DNA of 64,000 bases from Streptomyces davaonensis JCM 4913 (GTDB lineage Bacteria > Actinomycetota > Actinomycetes > Streptomycetales > Streptomycetaceae): assembly GCF_000349325.1 (NCBI RefSeq), contig NC_020504.1, positions 9,402,620 to 9,466,619 of the forward strand, given 5' to 3'. Under the pieces are notes generated by a model. The model searched no databases. It was given only the letters and a program-made list of their open reading frames with translations, and was not told the DNA's origin. Both the position numbers and the translations under genes were made by a program. This document shows positions 34,236 through 43,822 of the stretch, piece by piece (the first letter of the stretch is position 1; the number at the start of each line of letters is the position of its first letter).

Positions 34236-35677
34236 ATGCTGTCCCGCTTCCGGAGCGAGGTCCATGCCTGTATGACTGTGCGGGGCGACGCGTTGTTCGA
34301 GTTGTGCGACGCGCTGCTGTGCACGGATGGGCCGGTGCGGTCGCTCGTCGACCTGGCGCTCGCCCCGGGACACCGCCGCGGGCACGGAGCCCTTTACGCC
34401 GGTCTCAACCAGGGGCAGATCGACGTCGCCCGGCTGTGTCGCGCTCTGGTCTCGGCGCTGCTTCCGAGAGCTGCGGACGGTCGGATCGTGCTGGCCGCAG
34501 ACGTCTCGCCGTGGCTGCGGCCGGACGCCAACACCTGGCCTGACCGGGCCTTTTGCCACACCTTCGGGTGAGGTGAGGGCAAGCATCAGATGGTGCCCGG
34601 CTGGCCGTACTCGATCGTGGCCGCGCTGGAGACGGGCCGCACATCATGGACGGCGGTGTTGGACGCAGTCCGCCTGGAGCCCGGCGCCGACGTCGCCGCG
34701 GTGACCACCATCCAGCTCCGCGAGGTCGTCGAGCGGCTCGTCGCCGCTGGCCAGTGGAGGCCAGGCGACAGCACGTCCTGGTCGTGCTGGACGCCGGATA
34801 CGACGCGCCCCGCATCGCCCACCTGCTGGCCGAGCTGCCCGTCGAGATCCTCGGTCGCCTCCGTTGAGACAGGGTGATGCGGCGTCCGGCCCCCTCCCGC
34901 AACGAGTTCGCCCTGGCCAACCCCCTGGGCGGCCGGCCACCCAAGCATGGTGGCGAGTTCGTCTTCGGCGATCCCTCCACCTGGGGTGTCGAGCAGGCCG
35001 TGACGGTCACCGACACCCGCCTCTACGGCAAGGCGACCGCGCGGGCATGGGACCGGCTGCACCCAAGGCTCACCCGGCGGGCGGCCTGGATCGAGTACGA
35101 CGGACCGCTGCCCCTCATCGAAGGCACCGTCATCCGCCTCGCTGTGGAGAAGTTACCGTCCGGCGGGGTGAACAAGCCGGTCTGGCTGTGGTGGTCGGGC
35201 ACCGGAGCCAGCGCGGCGGACGTCGACCGCTGCTGGCGGTCCTTCCTCCGGCGTTTCGACCTGGAGCACACGTTCCGACTACTCAAGCAGACGCTCGGCT
35301 GGACCAAGCCCCGGCTTCGCAGTTCGGATGCGGCCGACCGGTGGGCCTGGCTGGTGATTGCCGCTTATGCCCAGCTCCGGCTTGCCCGGCCACTGGCCAC
35401 CGACCTCCGCAGGCCCTGGGAGAAGCCGGCCGAGCCGAACAGACTCACCCCCGCGCGCGTCCGGCGGGGGTTCAGGAACCTGCGCACGAAGACGGGCTCT
35501 CCGGCCCGTGCACCAAAACCCTCAACGCCCGGACCAGGAAGACCACTTGGTTCGAAGAACCGCCGTCCGGTCACCCGTCACGACGTGGGCCGTGTCCTTG
35601 CGACCGGCGAGGCATACAGCCGCCCCGCCCATCACAACGTCGGCACGAAACCACGGAGAGTCAACGTCGATCGTTAA
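34236..35677 (+). pseudogene. NF041680-type IS transposase with several frameshifts
   Basis: Pieces in successive frames: FELCDALLCTDGPVRSLVDL, RIVLAADVSPWLRPDANTW; then MVPGWPYSIVAALETGRTSW, LREVVERLVAAGQWRPGDS; then VLVVLDAGYDAPRIAHLLAE; then from 34874 an unbroken run with LEHTFRLLKQTLGWTKPRLR, RWAWLVIAAYAQLRLARPLA and GRPLGSKNRRPVTRHDVG to 35677. The order and content match the Streptomyces transposase family NF041680. There are at least three shifts plus a stop near 34865, so it is inactive. Confidence 0.85.
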
Positions 35678-35686
35678 ACGACAAGC

Positions 35687-36598
35687 TTACAGTTCGGTCC
35701 ACGCGCGGGGGTTGCCTCCGGTGAGTGGGGTCCATACGGGTGCGGTGGGGCTGTGTTGTTCGAGGTCTTCGAGGATGGCTGCTGCGAGGGGGACTTCGTT
35801 GGCGAGGGTGGCGGCGAGGGGGTGCTGGGCGGCCATCGCTTGGAGGTCGCTGATGCGGCCTTCCAGCCGGGGCCGGGAGGCTGCGGTGAGGATGAAGAGG
35901 ATGCGGGGGAAGAGGGGGTACCAGCGCAGCCAGGCCGGGCCGGTCGTCGTCGGGCGGCGGCGGCCGGGGGGCTGTGCTTCGTGGTGGAAGAGGCGTGCGT
36001 AGTCGATGAGTTTGGTGGCGAGGCGTTCGCTGCTCATGGTGGTGCGGTCGACTTCGATGAACGCGCGGAGCTTGGTGCGCTGCTGATGGCCGACGAGTGT
36101 GTAGTGCATGAGGGCGTCGGCGACGAGGCGTTCGCCTTCGCCGATGGGGTGGGCTGTTTCGGGGGTCCAGTCGTAGGGGCCGTGTTCGTGTCCGTGCAGG
36201 CGGGCGTCTTGCGCGAAGGTGAGGTGGGTGCGGACGACGGTGAGGGTGTGCGCGGTTTTCAGGGATGCTGCGGTGGTGGAGGTGATGGGGTACGGGGGCC
36301 GTCCCCGCAGGGCGGGGAGGTCGCGGGTCAGGCGTGCGCCGTGGGGGGTGAGGTACCAGGCGTGGGTCCGTGGCCGGCCGGGGTGGGGCAGCACGGTGCG
36401 GTCGGTGTGGCCGGTGGTGCGCAGTGTGTTCAGGACGCGGGAGATGAGCTGGCGGGGGCTGCCCGGGCGGAGCATGAGGCGGAGTTGGCCGGTGGTGGCC
36501 ATGCGGTGCAGGGCGAGTGCGGTCAGGACCTGTAGGCGCAGGGGTTCGGCGGGGCTGGGGGCCGGCTCGGTGGCGGGAGTATCGGGGGAGGGGGTCAT
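35687..36598 (-). CDS. Replication-relaxation family protein
   Basis: From ATG 36598 (MTPSPDTPATEPAP) the protein has a winged-helix start (LQVLTALALHRMATTGQLRL, SPRQLISRVLNTLRTTGHTD) and blocks PHGARLTRDLPAL, EVDRTTMSSERLATKLIDYA and WYPLFPRILFIL of the replication-relaxation (MobC-like, PF13814) family. These occur on actinomycete plasmids and integrative elements, and roles in replication or mobilisation have been proposed. There is no good Shine-Dalgarno sequence before 36598, so a start further upstream is possible. The end PVWTPLTGGNPRAWTEL recurs in a fragment at 55779. An octamer array lies 270-400 bp upstream. Confidence 0.75.
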   Translation of the reverse strand: MTPSPDTPATEPAPSPAEPLRLQVLTALALHRMATTGQLRLMLRPGSPRQLISRVLNTLRTTGHTDRTVLPHPGRPRTHAWYLTPHGARLTRDLPALRGRPPYPITSTTAASLKTAHTLTVVRTHLTFAQDARLHGHEHGPYDWTPETAHPIGEGERLVADALMHYTLVGHQQRTKLRAFIEVDRTTMSSERLATKLIDYARLFHHEAQPPGRRRPTTTGPAWLRWYPLFPRILFILTAASRPRLEGRISDLQAMAAQHPLAATLANEVPLAAAILEDLEQHSPTAPVWTPLTGGNPRAWTEL

Positions 36599-36871
36599 GG
36601 CAGGGAGGCAACCTGCGGCCCTCGACCAGGCGGGCGACCATGAGGCCCCGACCAGGGTCACGATGGGGACACGAAGTGCGTGGTCGGGCCCCGTGGTTGG
36701 CCCCACCACGGGCCGACCATGTGCCCGGCTGCGCGCTGGGGGGTGTCACGTCCGGCACCCGCCGTCCGGGCCGGCGCTCACGTGCCGTCCTGCACCCAGC
36801 CCGTCCTGGCGCGCAGGCGGAGACAGCACGGCAGGATGTCCGGGGTGTTTGGCGCAGAGCGTGCTGCGGAC

Positions 36872-36999
36872 CTGCGCAGTGCGCACGCGGGGTGAGTGCG
36901 GAGCCGGTGCGCACGGGGACTGCGCAGACCGGCTGCGCAGCCGAGATACGCAGACTGCGCAGCCGGTCTGCGCACCTGCTGCGCAGCTGGTCTGTGCAC
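36872..36999. repeat. Array of palindromic octamers CTGCGCAG (iteron-like)
   Basis: Five perfect CTGCGCAG copies begin at 36872, 36920, 36933, 36955 and 36979, with variants CTGCGCAC at 36968 and CTGTGCAC at 36992. Start-to-start spacings in the dense part are 13, 22, 13, 11 and 13. The array lies between two minus-strand plasmid-type genes. It could be a replication origin, a partition site or a multi-site operator. Confidence 0.6.
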
Positions 37000-37169
37000 T
37001 TGCTGCTGTTTGTGGTGCGCTGTGGGGCGGGCTGGGCGGTTCGCGGCAGCGGGTGTTGCTGCGGGGTGGGGTGGCGGGCCGCGCCGTGCCGGGCATCGTG
37101 CGGTACCCGGTCCGCAAGGGGCCAACTCCCCAAACCGGGGGCCGCGTTGACAGGGGGGCGGTGGTCCGT

Positions 37170-37895
37170 TTATCGCCGGGTACCACTGGACCGCTGGGCG
37201 GCCTGCTGGAGGATGCGTCGGCGTGTCCAGCGGCGGCGTCCGTTCTGGCGTCCGGCGTTTGCGGCGATCCCGTCGGTGGTTTTCAGCAGGGGGAGGTTGC
37301 CTTGGGCGAGGGCGCTGGAGAAAGAGTTGATGCTCTTGTAGCCCAGCAGCGCGGCCGCCTGGCTCGCCCCCAGCAGCTCATCGGGATCACCGTCGGCGGG
37401 AACGTCGGGCAGCGGCGGTGCCGGCTTGGTGCCGGCGCGCCTTCCGCGGCCGGGCCGGGTGGCCATCCACTCCTTGAGGGTCGCCACCTTCCACAGCTGC
37501 CGACGGTAAGGGCTCTCGGCTGTGCCCATCTCCTCGACGACGTCCGGTTCGGGGAAGTAGCCGGGGTGGTCACGTACGAAGGTGCTGACCTGGTTGGTGT
37601 TCTTGTAGCCGAGGTAGCGGGAGGCGTCCGCGGCGTTCAGCAGCGTCTCCGGGTCGAGCAAGGGCGGTGTGTGTTCGGTGAGCCGTGCCGGCGCGCGGTG
37701 GGCGAACCATGCGGTGACTTCCGCGTGGTCCCACAGGCGGGCGCGGCCGCGCTTGCCGACAGGCTCGGGGAATGCTGTGCCTGCCGCGTTCTGGGTGCGC
37801 GCGGTGGAGAACTGGCTGATCCGCGCGGGGGTGAGGCCGTGCTCGGCGGCGATCTCGGCAGCGTCGGCCAGGCGAGGCTCACGGCGCGAGGCCAT
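37170..37895 (-). CDS. Helix-turn-helix protein with repeated wHTH units (241 aa)
   Basis: From ATG 37895 (MASRREPRLADAAEIAAEHG) there are three similar modules resembling excisionase/MerR-type winged helices: AAEIAAEHGLTPARISQFST; NAADASRYLGYKNTNQVSTF; and GASQAAALLGYKSINSFSSA. The latter two share an LGYK.xNxxS pattern. The protein is likely to bind DNA at repeated sites, which fits the octamer array 170-300 bp downstream of its stop. No named family is recognised. An AT-rich patch (37945-37960) upstream may be its promoter. Confidence 0.6.
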   Translation of the reverse strand: MASRREPRLADAAEIAAEHGLTPARISQFSTARTQNAAGTAFPEPVGKRGRARLWDHAEVTAWFAHRAPARLTEHTPPLLDPETLLNAADASRYLGYKNTNQVSTFVRDHPGYFPEPDVVEEMGTAESPYRRQLWKVATLKEWMATRPGRGRRAGTKPAPPLPDVPADGDPDELLGASQAAALLGYKSINSFSSALAQGNLPLLKTTDGIAANAGRQNGRRRWTRRRILQQAAQRSSGTRR

Positions 37896-38194
37896 GGCGG
37901 AACCGTCCGTTCTCTCAGCAGTGCGCCGGCCACCCCGGCCCATAATGCAAATAATGGCAGGAGTTGTGATGGGGGGCCAGAGCATGGGACCGGGTTCGGC
38001 CGCCCCTGCGGCCTTCTCGTGGATCAGGCAGGGACCGCGGCGTGCTGCGGCCTGGGCCCTCCCCGCGGGCGAGGGCAGCGGGCGTCATCTCTCCCTCGGC
38101 CAGGGCCATTCGCAGGATCGTCCCGGCCGGGGCTGTGCAGGATGGCACCCCAGGTGAGCTTGTTCCGCTTTGACGGACACCATCGGTGTGGTGG

Positions 38195-39067
38195 TCAGGC
38201 CGCGAGTGCGGTCTCGTATTCGACGGGACTTCGGTAGCCGAGACTGCTGTGCAGTCGGTGCAAGTTGTACCAGCCCTCGATGAAGTCGAAGATCGCGGTG
38301 CGGGCGGCGGCCCGGCTGGGCCAGGTGCTCGTGTCGAGGACCTCCCGTTTGATCGTGGCGAAGAACGACTCAGCGAGCGCGTTGTCCCAGCACTGCCCGG
38401 TCCGGCCGACCGACAGGCGGACGCCGAACTCCGTTGCCACGCAGGCGAATTGGTGACTGGTGTACTGACAGCCACGATCCGAGTGAAAGATCACCGGCCG
38501 GGTGGGACGACGCTGTCGGCAGGCCGCCATGAGGGCGTCAGCGACCAGATCGGTGCGCAGGTGATCGGCCGTTGCCCAGCCGATTACCCGGCGGGAGGCG
38601 ATGTCGATGACGGTGGCCAGATAGAGCCAGCCCTCCCCGGTGGGGACGTAGGTGATGTCGCCGCACCAACGGGTGTCGACGCCTGCTGGGTCGGGATCGA
38701 ACTGCCGCAGGATGAGATCGGGCCGGTTGGCGGCGCGGGGGTCGGGGATGGTGGTCAGGTGCCGTCGTCTGCGGTGGCGGCCCTCCAGGCCCGCCGCCCG
38801 CATCAGTCTGGCGATGCGACGGCGTCCGCAGACAGCACCCTCGCGTTTCAGGACGGCGTGGATGCGTGGAGCGCCGTAGGTGCCTCGGGACCTGGCGTGG
38901 ACCTTGGTGATCTGGCCGGTCAGTACGGCGTCCCGGACCGCCCGCGGACCGGGCGTGCCGCTGCGGCGGGCATAGAAGGCGGTTCGGGAGACCTGCAGCA
39001 GTTCACACGCGCGCTTGACGCTGTGACCGTCTCGCTTCTCCGCCTCGATGAACGGGTGCACCGTCAC
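38195..39067 (-). CDS. IS3-family transposase OrfB (290 aa)
   Basis: DDE integrase-type catalytic domain: WCGDITYVPTGEGWLYLATV (first Asp), VIFHSDRGCQYTSHQFA (second Asp) and NALAESFFATIKREVLD (Glu). The N-terminal HTH_21 segment is RACELLQVSRTAFYARRSG. It starts at ATG 39067, overlapping the OrfA stop by 4 bp (ATGA). Full-length and intact. Confidence 0.95.
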   Translation of the reverse strand: MTVHPFIEAEKRDGHSVKRACELLQVSRTAFYARRSGTPGPRAVRDAVLTGQITKVHARSRGTYGAPRIHAVLKREGAVCGRRRIARLMRAAGLEGRHRRRRHLTTIPDPRAANRPDLILRQFDPDPAGVDTRWCGDITYVPTGEGWLYLATVIDIASRRVIGWATADHLRTDLVADALMAACRQRRPTRPVIFHSDRGCQYTSHQFACVATEFGVRLSVGRTGQCWDNALAESFFATIKREVLDTSTWPSRAAARTAIFDFIEGWYNLHRLHSSLGYRSPVEYETALAA

Positions 39068-39372
39068 CGGGTCTCCTTCGCGAAGAAAGCCGTGGCCCGC
39101 TTGAGGATGTCGACGTCTTCGCGCAGCCGGCGGTTCTCCCGCCGCAACGCGGCCAGTTCCTCGCGTTCACTGCTGGTAAGGCCATCGCGTTCGCCTGCGT
39201 CGACCTCGGCCTGGCTGACCCACAGCCGCACCGCGGTCTCTGTCAGGTCGAAGTCCTTGGCGATCTGACCGACTGAGCGGTCACCGCGTCGGCACAGCTC
39301 GACGATCTCGGCCTTGAACTCCGGCGTGAACGAACGGCGAGGCCGAGGCTTCTTCTTCCCCATGCTCTCCAT
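39064..39372 (-). CDS. IS3-family transposase OrfA (102 aa)
   Basis: HTH_Tnp_1 protein: RRSFTPEFKAEIVELCRRGD, SVGQIAKDFDLTETAVRLWV, followed by a leucine-zipper-like helix (ELAALRRENRRLREDVDILK). ATG 39372 is preferred because GAGG lies nine bases upstream. IS3 elements often make an OrfAB fusion by frameshifting at such overlaps. Confidence 0.9.
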   Translation of the reverse strand: MESMGKKKPRPRRSFTPEFKAEIVELCRRGDRSVGQIAKDFDLTETAVRLWVSQAEVDAGERDGLTSSEREELAALRRENRRLREDVDILKRATAFFAKETR

Positions 39373-39559
39373 GATGGACATCCTCCCGGGGCAGAACCCC
39401 TGATCTCGGATGTCCGCCAAAGCGGATCAGGCCCAAGGTTGGTGTGCGGGACTGGGGCTCTCCCGGGGTGTGTGACGTGTGCTTGTGCTGCCCGGTTATG
39501 GCGCCGGGCGGCATGGCTTGGGGGATCGGGAGCGTGCTGTGTGTGCTGTTGGCTGGGGG

Positions 39560-42500
39560 TTAGAGCGTCACTTCGTTGTGTCGGGTGAATACGGCGATGT
39601 CGTCGTCCATGCCGACGAGGATGTCGGAGGGTGTTGCGCTGATGGCGTGTCCGGGCAGGGGCAGGGCGATGGTGGAGACCAACTCGTTCGTTTCCAGGTC
39701 CCACACGCGTATGGTGCGGTCGGCGCCGGTTGTGAAGGCATGGGGCCGGCCCTCGATGCAGGCGCAGGCCACGGCGCTGACCCAGCCGGTGTGTCCGGTC
39801 AGGACGGCGCGCCGGGTGCGTTGCGTCAGGTCCCACACCTCGACGCCCTCTCCGCATGCGACGGCGTGGGTTCGTCCCGCGATGCGGGTTGTGGCCAGGG
39901 CGACCACTCCGCTCATGTCGCACGACAGGACCCCGCGTGGCGAGCCGTCGGTGAGGTCCCGGATGTGCACCGCATTGTGGTCGCCGCCCCAGGCGAGGAC
40001 GGCGTGCGGACGTGCGTCGAGGTCGGCGCAGATGACCGCGGTGGCGTCGCGGCCGGGGTCGTATTCGTGGCGGGAGGGGCGTCCGAACTCGAAGATCTGC
40101 TCGGGGCGGGAGTCGTCTGTCAGGTCCCAGACGCGTACGGTCCAGTCCGCGCTTCCACTGACCGCGTGGGGGCGGCCGTCGATGCTGGTGCAGACCACGG
40201 TGTTGACCTGGTTCCAATGACCGGTCCGCACGGACCGTTCTTTCTTTCGGCTGAGGTCCCACACGCGCACGGTGTAGTCGGCGCCGCCGGTGACTGCGTG
40301 CGGGACACCGTCGATCACCGTGCAGTCCAGGCTGGGGGGATGGCCCCAACTGCCGGCGGTATGGCCGGTGAGGGCCACGCGCTGGGTCCCGCTCGCCGCG
40401 TCCCACACCCGTACGACGTCGTCCCGGCCGACGGTGACCCAGTGCGGGCGGCCGTCGACCGTCGTCCAGGCCGCACCGGATACCTGACGGGTGTGGCCTC
40501 TTCGCACTGTGCGGGCCTGGGTGTCCTCGGTCAGATCCCACACCCGCGCCGAGGGTTCGCCACTGCCGGTGACGGCGTGCGCGCGGCCGTCGACGCTGAT
40601 GCAGGCGACCGCCCACACGGACGACGTGTGGCCGGTGAGGGTTGCCCGCTGGGTGCCGCTGTTCAGGTTCCAGACACGCAGGAGGCTGTCGTCCCCTCCT
40701 GTGACCGCGTGCGGAACCTTGGCGATGTGCGTGCAGGCCAGGGCGGATGCGGCGTGGGTCTGGCCGGTGAGGACGGTGCCGGCGCCGCCCTCGTCAAGGT
40801 TCCACCGCCGCACGGTCTTGTCGGCGCTGGTGGTGATGGCGTGGGGGACGCCGGCGATGCTGACGCATGCGACGGCGGTCACCTGCTGGGTGTGACCGGT
40901 GAGAACCGTCCGGATTGTGCGGTCGGTCAGGTCGTACACCCACGCAGCCCCGTTCAGGCAGCCCACGACGGCGTGCGGGCGCTCTTCGATGTCGATGCAG
41001 CCGATGGAGGACACCGCGTCCACGTGGCCGGTGAGCGGGCCGCGCAGTCCGCCGTCCAGCAGGTTCCATACGCGCACCGCTGCTTCGCCGGTCTGGTTTC
41101 CGGTGACGGCGTGCGGTTGTCCGTCGATCATGGTGTAGGCCATGGTGGACATGTGCCCGAGGCTGCCATGACCGAGGTCGCCGGAAGCGATCACGCGTCC
41201 GGTGCCCTCGTTGAGATCCCACACTCTGACCGTGCCGTCGCCGGCCCCGTTGCCCAGGAGGTCGGCCGGGCTGATCGTGACCGCGTGGGCGTGCCCGTCG
41301 AAGGTGTAGCACGCGACCGCGCTGATGCGCCCTGTGTGGCCGGTGAGAGAGGCGACCTGATCACCGGTGGTGAGGTCCCACACTCGCAGCACACCGTCGG
41401 CAAAGAGGCGGGAGGAACGCGTCGGGTTGCGAGGTTCGCTGTCGGTGGTGACTGCGTGCGGGCGTCCGTCCATCGTGACGCAGGCGATCTGTGCGGCGTG
41501 GCCGGTCCTGCCCTGGAGGGTGGTGCGCAGGGCGGTGTGGACGAGGCTGCCCGTCGCCCACAGGGGCCGCCAGGGCCGCCCCTCGGACAGTTCGTCGATG
41601 ACGTGCCTGGGCTGGTTGAACCGGGCGGCGTCGATGGCGAGGATGTCCTGGCGCTCCTCCGGCGGCGCGCCGGCGTGGATGTCGGCGGAGGCGCGGTAGA
41701 CCGAGCCGCGGGTGCGCGCCAAGCCCGGGGGAGCCGTGCGCAGGGCCCGCATGAGGGATGCCGAACCGGCGTGCACCAGATAGCCGTTGTCGTGGAGGAG
41801 CCGCTCCAGTGTCCCGCCTGCTGCCGCGTGGTCGGCGAGGTGTTCCCGGATGTAGGGATGGGCGGCCGACCAGGCGCGCCTGCCGTTGAGGGGATCGGGC
41901 TGGACCTGCGTCAGCAGGGTGTCGGCGACGATCTGGTGGGCGGCTGACTCGCCACCGGGCGTGCGCAGGTACTCCGCCATGGTCTCGTGGTAGAGCCGGT
42001 ACCTCGACCCTCCGGGAGCCTCGGTCTCGATGATGTATTCCCACGCGTTCTGATGCAGCCAGGCAAGGTCCGCGTGCGGGCAGTCGGTGCCGGTAAGGGC
42101 CCTTACCAGTGGTGACCACAGGGTGGACCAGGGCAGCCCGCTTCCCTGGGCGTAGGCCAAGGGAAGCAGCAGGTGGGTGACTTTCGCCTGCTGCGAGCCG
42201 AAGCGGTCCAGATACTCGGCGAACGCCTGCCCGACATCGCTGGGGAGCTCCTCCTGCCAGCCCGGCCGCGCCGGGTCGACGGTCCTCTGCCCCTGAACCA
42301 GGGCGCGGGCGGTCATGCGTGCGACCAGGAAGCAGGTGCCGGCCCGCACGGCGATGCCCCGGGCGACCGTGTCGGCGAGTGCCGGATTGTCACGGTAGGG
42401 GGAGAGGCTATTCGCCTCATGCGAGTCCAGCAGCAGGCTGCGGGCATAGGCGACGACATCATCCGCAGCAAAGTGACTGCCGTGCTCGTCCAGGTCATAA

Positions 42501-43822
42501 ACGGTCGTCGCATGGCCCAGAGCAGGCACCAGCGGGCGGCGCGCCCCCACGATCAGCCGTATGCCGGCCAGCGTACTGAGGGGCTGCAGCAACTCCCTGG
42601 CGATGCGCGCGCCTTCCGCGCTGTCCCCGGCGGTTCCGGCCTCGTCCAGCGCGTCCACCACGACCACCAGCGCAGTGGTGCGCCGCCCCAGAATCTCCAG
42701 CAGTTCACCGCGGTTCAAGCCGGGTGATCCCAGCACGGCGGCCAGGTCGGTGACCAGCCGCTCCAGGGTGGCACGGCGTGCGTGGAGCGGCACGAGGGTC
42801 AATCCCCGCGGGGGCAGGGTCTCGGGCCGGGCGTCCGTCCGGGCCGCATAGTCTTCGTCCGACAGCAGAAGAAGCCTCCCCAGCACCGCGGACTTCCCCG
42901 ACCCCGGGGCTCCGGTGACCACACGTGCCCGGCCGTCGTGCGGGCCTGCGAGCCACCGGGCCAGCTCGGTCAGAGTGGCTGTCCGGCCGACGAAGTGGTC
43001 GCCTTGTTCCCCCAGGTGCTCAATGCCGCGGCCCCGTGGCTCGAAGTGAAAGCGGTCACGGCTGTACAGACGGACCACAGCGGCCGCGTCCAGGCCGTCG
43101 GCGGGCAGATTGGGGAAGAACGGAGCGTGTCCGTCGCTGTCCACGGTGTACACCGACACGTGCTGCGCCGGGGAATGTTCGCCGAGGTAGCGCTGGATCC
43201 TGCGAGTGACCTCGTCGACGTCCAGGAATTGAGGAAGCCGCATGCGCGTGTCCGTCAGGGCATTGGTCAGCCCGTCCACGAACGCACGCTCCTTCGCCTG
43301 TTCCTTGCCGCGCGCCGAGGCCATCAGCCAGACACCGCTGGGCCGGTTCCTTTTGGAAGCCAACCTGCTGCTCACCTCAGCCAGTTGTGCCGTCCCCGCG
43401 CCCGCATAGCACGTGTCGAGCATGACCAGGAGGTGTCCGAGCCGACTCTCCAGCAGAGGACCGCACAGGTCATCCGTCCTCAGCGTGCTCTCTGCGCCCT
43501 CCTCATCCGCGCACACGAGCTCGTGGTGCAACTCGCCCTTGAAGCCGTGACCCGCGAAGTACACGACGACCACGCTCTTCGGGCCAAGCCCCGCGCTCGC
43601 TGCCCAGCCCTTGATTCTGTTCCGCACCTCGGTCGCCGTCGGGCTCTGCCAAAGGCTGGAAAGGACGGGTGTGTACCCCCTCGGCGTCAGCAGTTCACGC
43701 ACTCGTTCGGCGTCCCGTACCGGATACCTGAGTTCGTTGCGCCTCTGGCCCTGAGGGGTGTTGACGCCAATCGTGATGAGATAGCTCTGCTCGGCACACT
43801 CCGCCGCATTTTCTTGCTTCAT
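39560..43822 (-). CDS. Caspase-NACHT-WD40 STAND protein (1420 aa)
   Basis: Domain order: (1) caspase-like peptidase at about 10-235 with catalytic His92 in VVYFAGHGF and Cys138 in MLDTCYAGAG; (2) a NACHT/STAND-type P-loop ATPase from about 275 with Walker A GAPGSGKS (304-311) and Walker B LVVVVDALDEAG (385-396), followed by a helical region ending near 740 (YHETMAEYLRTPGG); (3) 13-14 WD40 repeats from about 775 to the end, each with a PHAVTGG...VRVWDL core, enough for two seven-bladed propellers. In STAND proteins the repeats sense a ligand, the ATPase oligomerises and the effector is activated, so this should be a triggered protease. It is coupled by an ATGA overlap to the upstream alpha/beta-hydrolase gene. 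All key residues are present. The biological trigger, phage or otherwise, is unknown. Confidence 0.9.
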   Translation of the reverse strand: MKQENAAECAEQSYLITIGVNTPQGQRRNELRYPVRDAERVRELLTPRGYTPVLSSLWQSPTATEVRNRIKGWAASAGLGPKSVVVVYFAGHGFKGELHHELVCADEEGAESTLRTDDLCGPLLESRLGHLLVMLDTCYAGAGTAQLAEVSSRLASKRNRPSGVWLMASARGKEQAKERAFVDGLTNALTDTRMRLPQFLDVDEVTRRIQRYLGEHSPAQHVSVYTVDSDGHAPFFPNLPADGLDAAAVVRLYSRDRFHFEPRGRGIEHLGEQGDHFVGRTATLTELARWLAGPHDGRARVVTGAPGSGKSAVLGRLLLLSDEDYAARTDARPETLPPRGLTLVPLHARRATLERLVTDLAAVLGSPGLNRGELLEILGRRTTALVVVVDALDEAGTAGDSAEGARIARELLQPLSTLAGIRLIVGARRPLVPALGHATTVYDLDEHGSHFAADDVVAYARSLLLDSHEANSLSPYRDNPALADTVARGIAVRAGTCFLVARMTARALVQGQRTVDPARPGWQEELPSDVGQAFAEYLDRFGSQQAKVTHLLLPLAYAQGSGLPWSTLWSPLVRALTGTDCPHADLAWLHQNAWEYIIETEAPGGSRYRLYHETMAEYLRTPGGESAAHQIVADTLLTQVQPDPLNGRRAWSAAHPYIREHLADHAAAGGTLERLLHDNGYLVHAGSASLMRALRTAPPGLARTRGSVYRASADIHAGAPPEERQDILAIDAARFNQPRHVIDELSEGRPWRPLWATGSLVHTALRTTLQGRTGHAAQIACVTMDGRPHAVTTDSEPRNPTRSSRLFADGVLRVWDLTTGDQVASLTGHTGRISAVACYTFDGHAHAVTISPADLLGNGAGDGTVRVWDLNEGTGRVIASGDLGHGSLGHMSTMAYTMIDGQPHAVTGNQTGEAAVRVWNLLDGGLRGPLTGHVDAVSSIGCIDIEERPHAVVGCLNGAAWVYDLTDRTIRTVLTGHTQQVTAVACVSIAGVPHAITTSADKTVRRWNLDEGGAGTVLTGQTHAASALACTHIAKVPHAVTGGDDSLLRVWNLNSGTQRATLTGHTSSVWAVACISVDGRAHAVTGSGEPSARVWDLTEDTQARTVRRGHTRQVSGAAWTTVDGRPHWVTVGRDDVVRVWDAASGTQRVALTGHTAGSWGHPPSLDCTVIDGVPHAVTGGADYTVRVWDLSRKKERSVRTGHWNQVNTVVCTSIDGRPHAVSGSADWTVRVWDLTDDSRPEQIFEFGRPSRHEYDPGRDATAVICADLDARPHAVLAWGGDHNAVHIRDLTDGSPRGVLSCDMSGVVALATTRIAGRTHAVACGEGVEVWDLTQRTRRAVLTGHTGWVSAVACACIEGRPHAFTTGADRTIRVWDLETNELVSTIALPLPGHAISATPSDILVGMDDDIAVFTRHNEVTL

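Larger units (their letters stand above)
38164..39426 (-). mobile_element. IS3-family insertion sequence
   Basis: Imperfect terminal inverted repeats TTCCGCTTTGACGGACA (left, from about 38163) and TCCGCTTTGGCGGACA (right, ending 39426, read on the minus strand) enclose orfA and orfB. The element looks complete. I could not identify a clean target duplication. Confidence 0.8.

Noticed and set aside
36219..38237. Plus-strand frame of 672 codons over the octamer array
   Set aside because: No motifs; it covers the antisense of two plausible minus-strand genes and a repetitive intergenic region.
39479..41947. Long plus-strand open frame of 822 codons opposite the WD40 region
   Set aside because: Antisense of the WD40 repeats; its apparent repeats mirror the propeller DNA.
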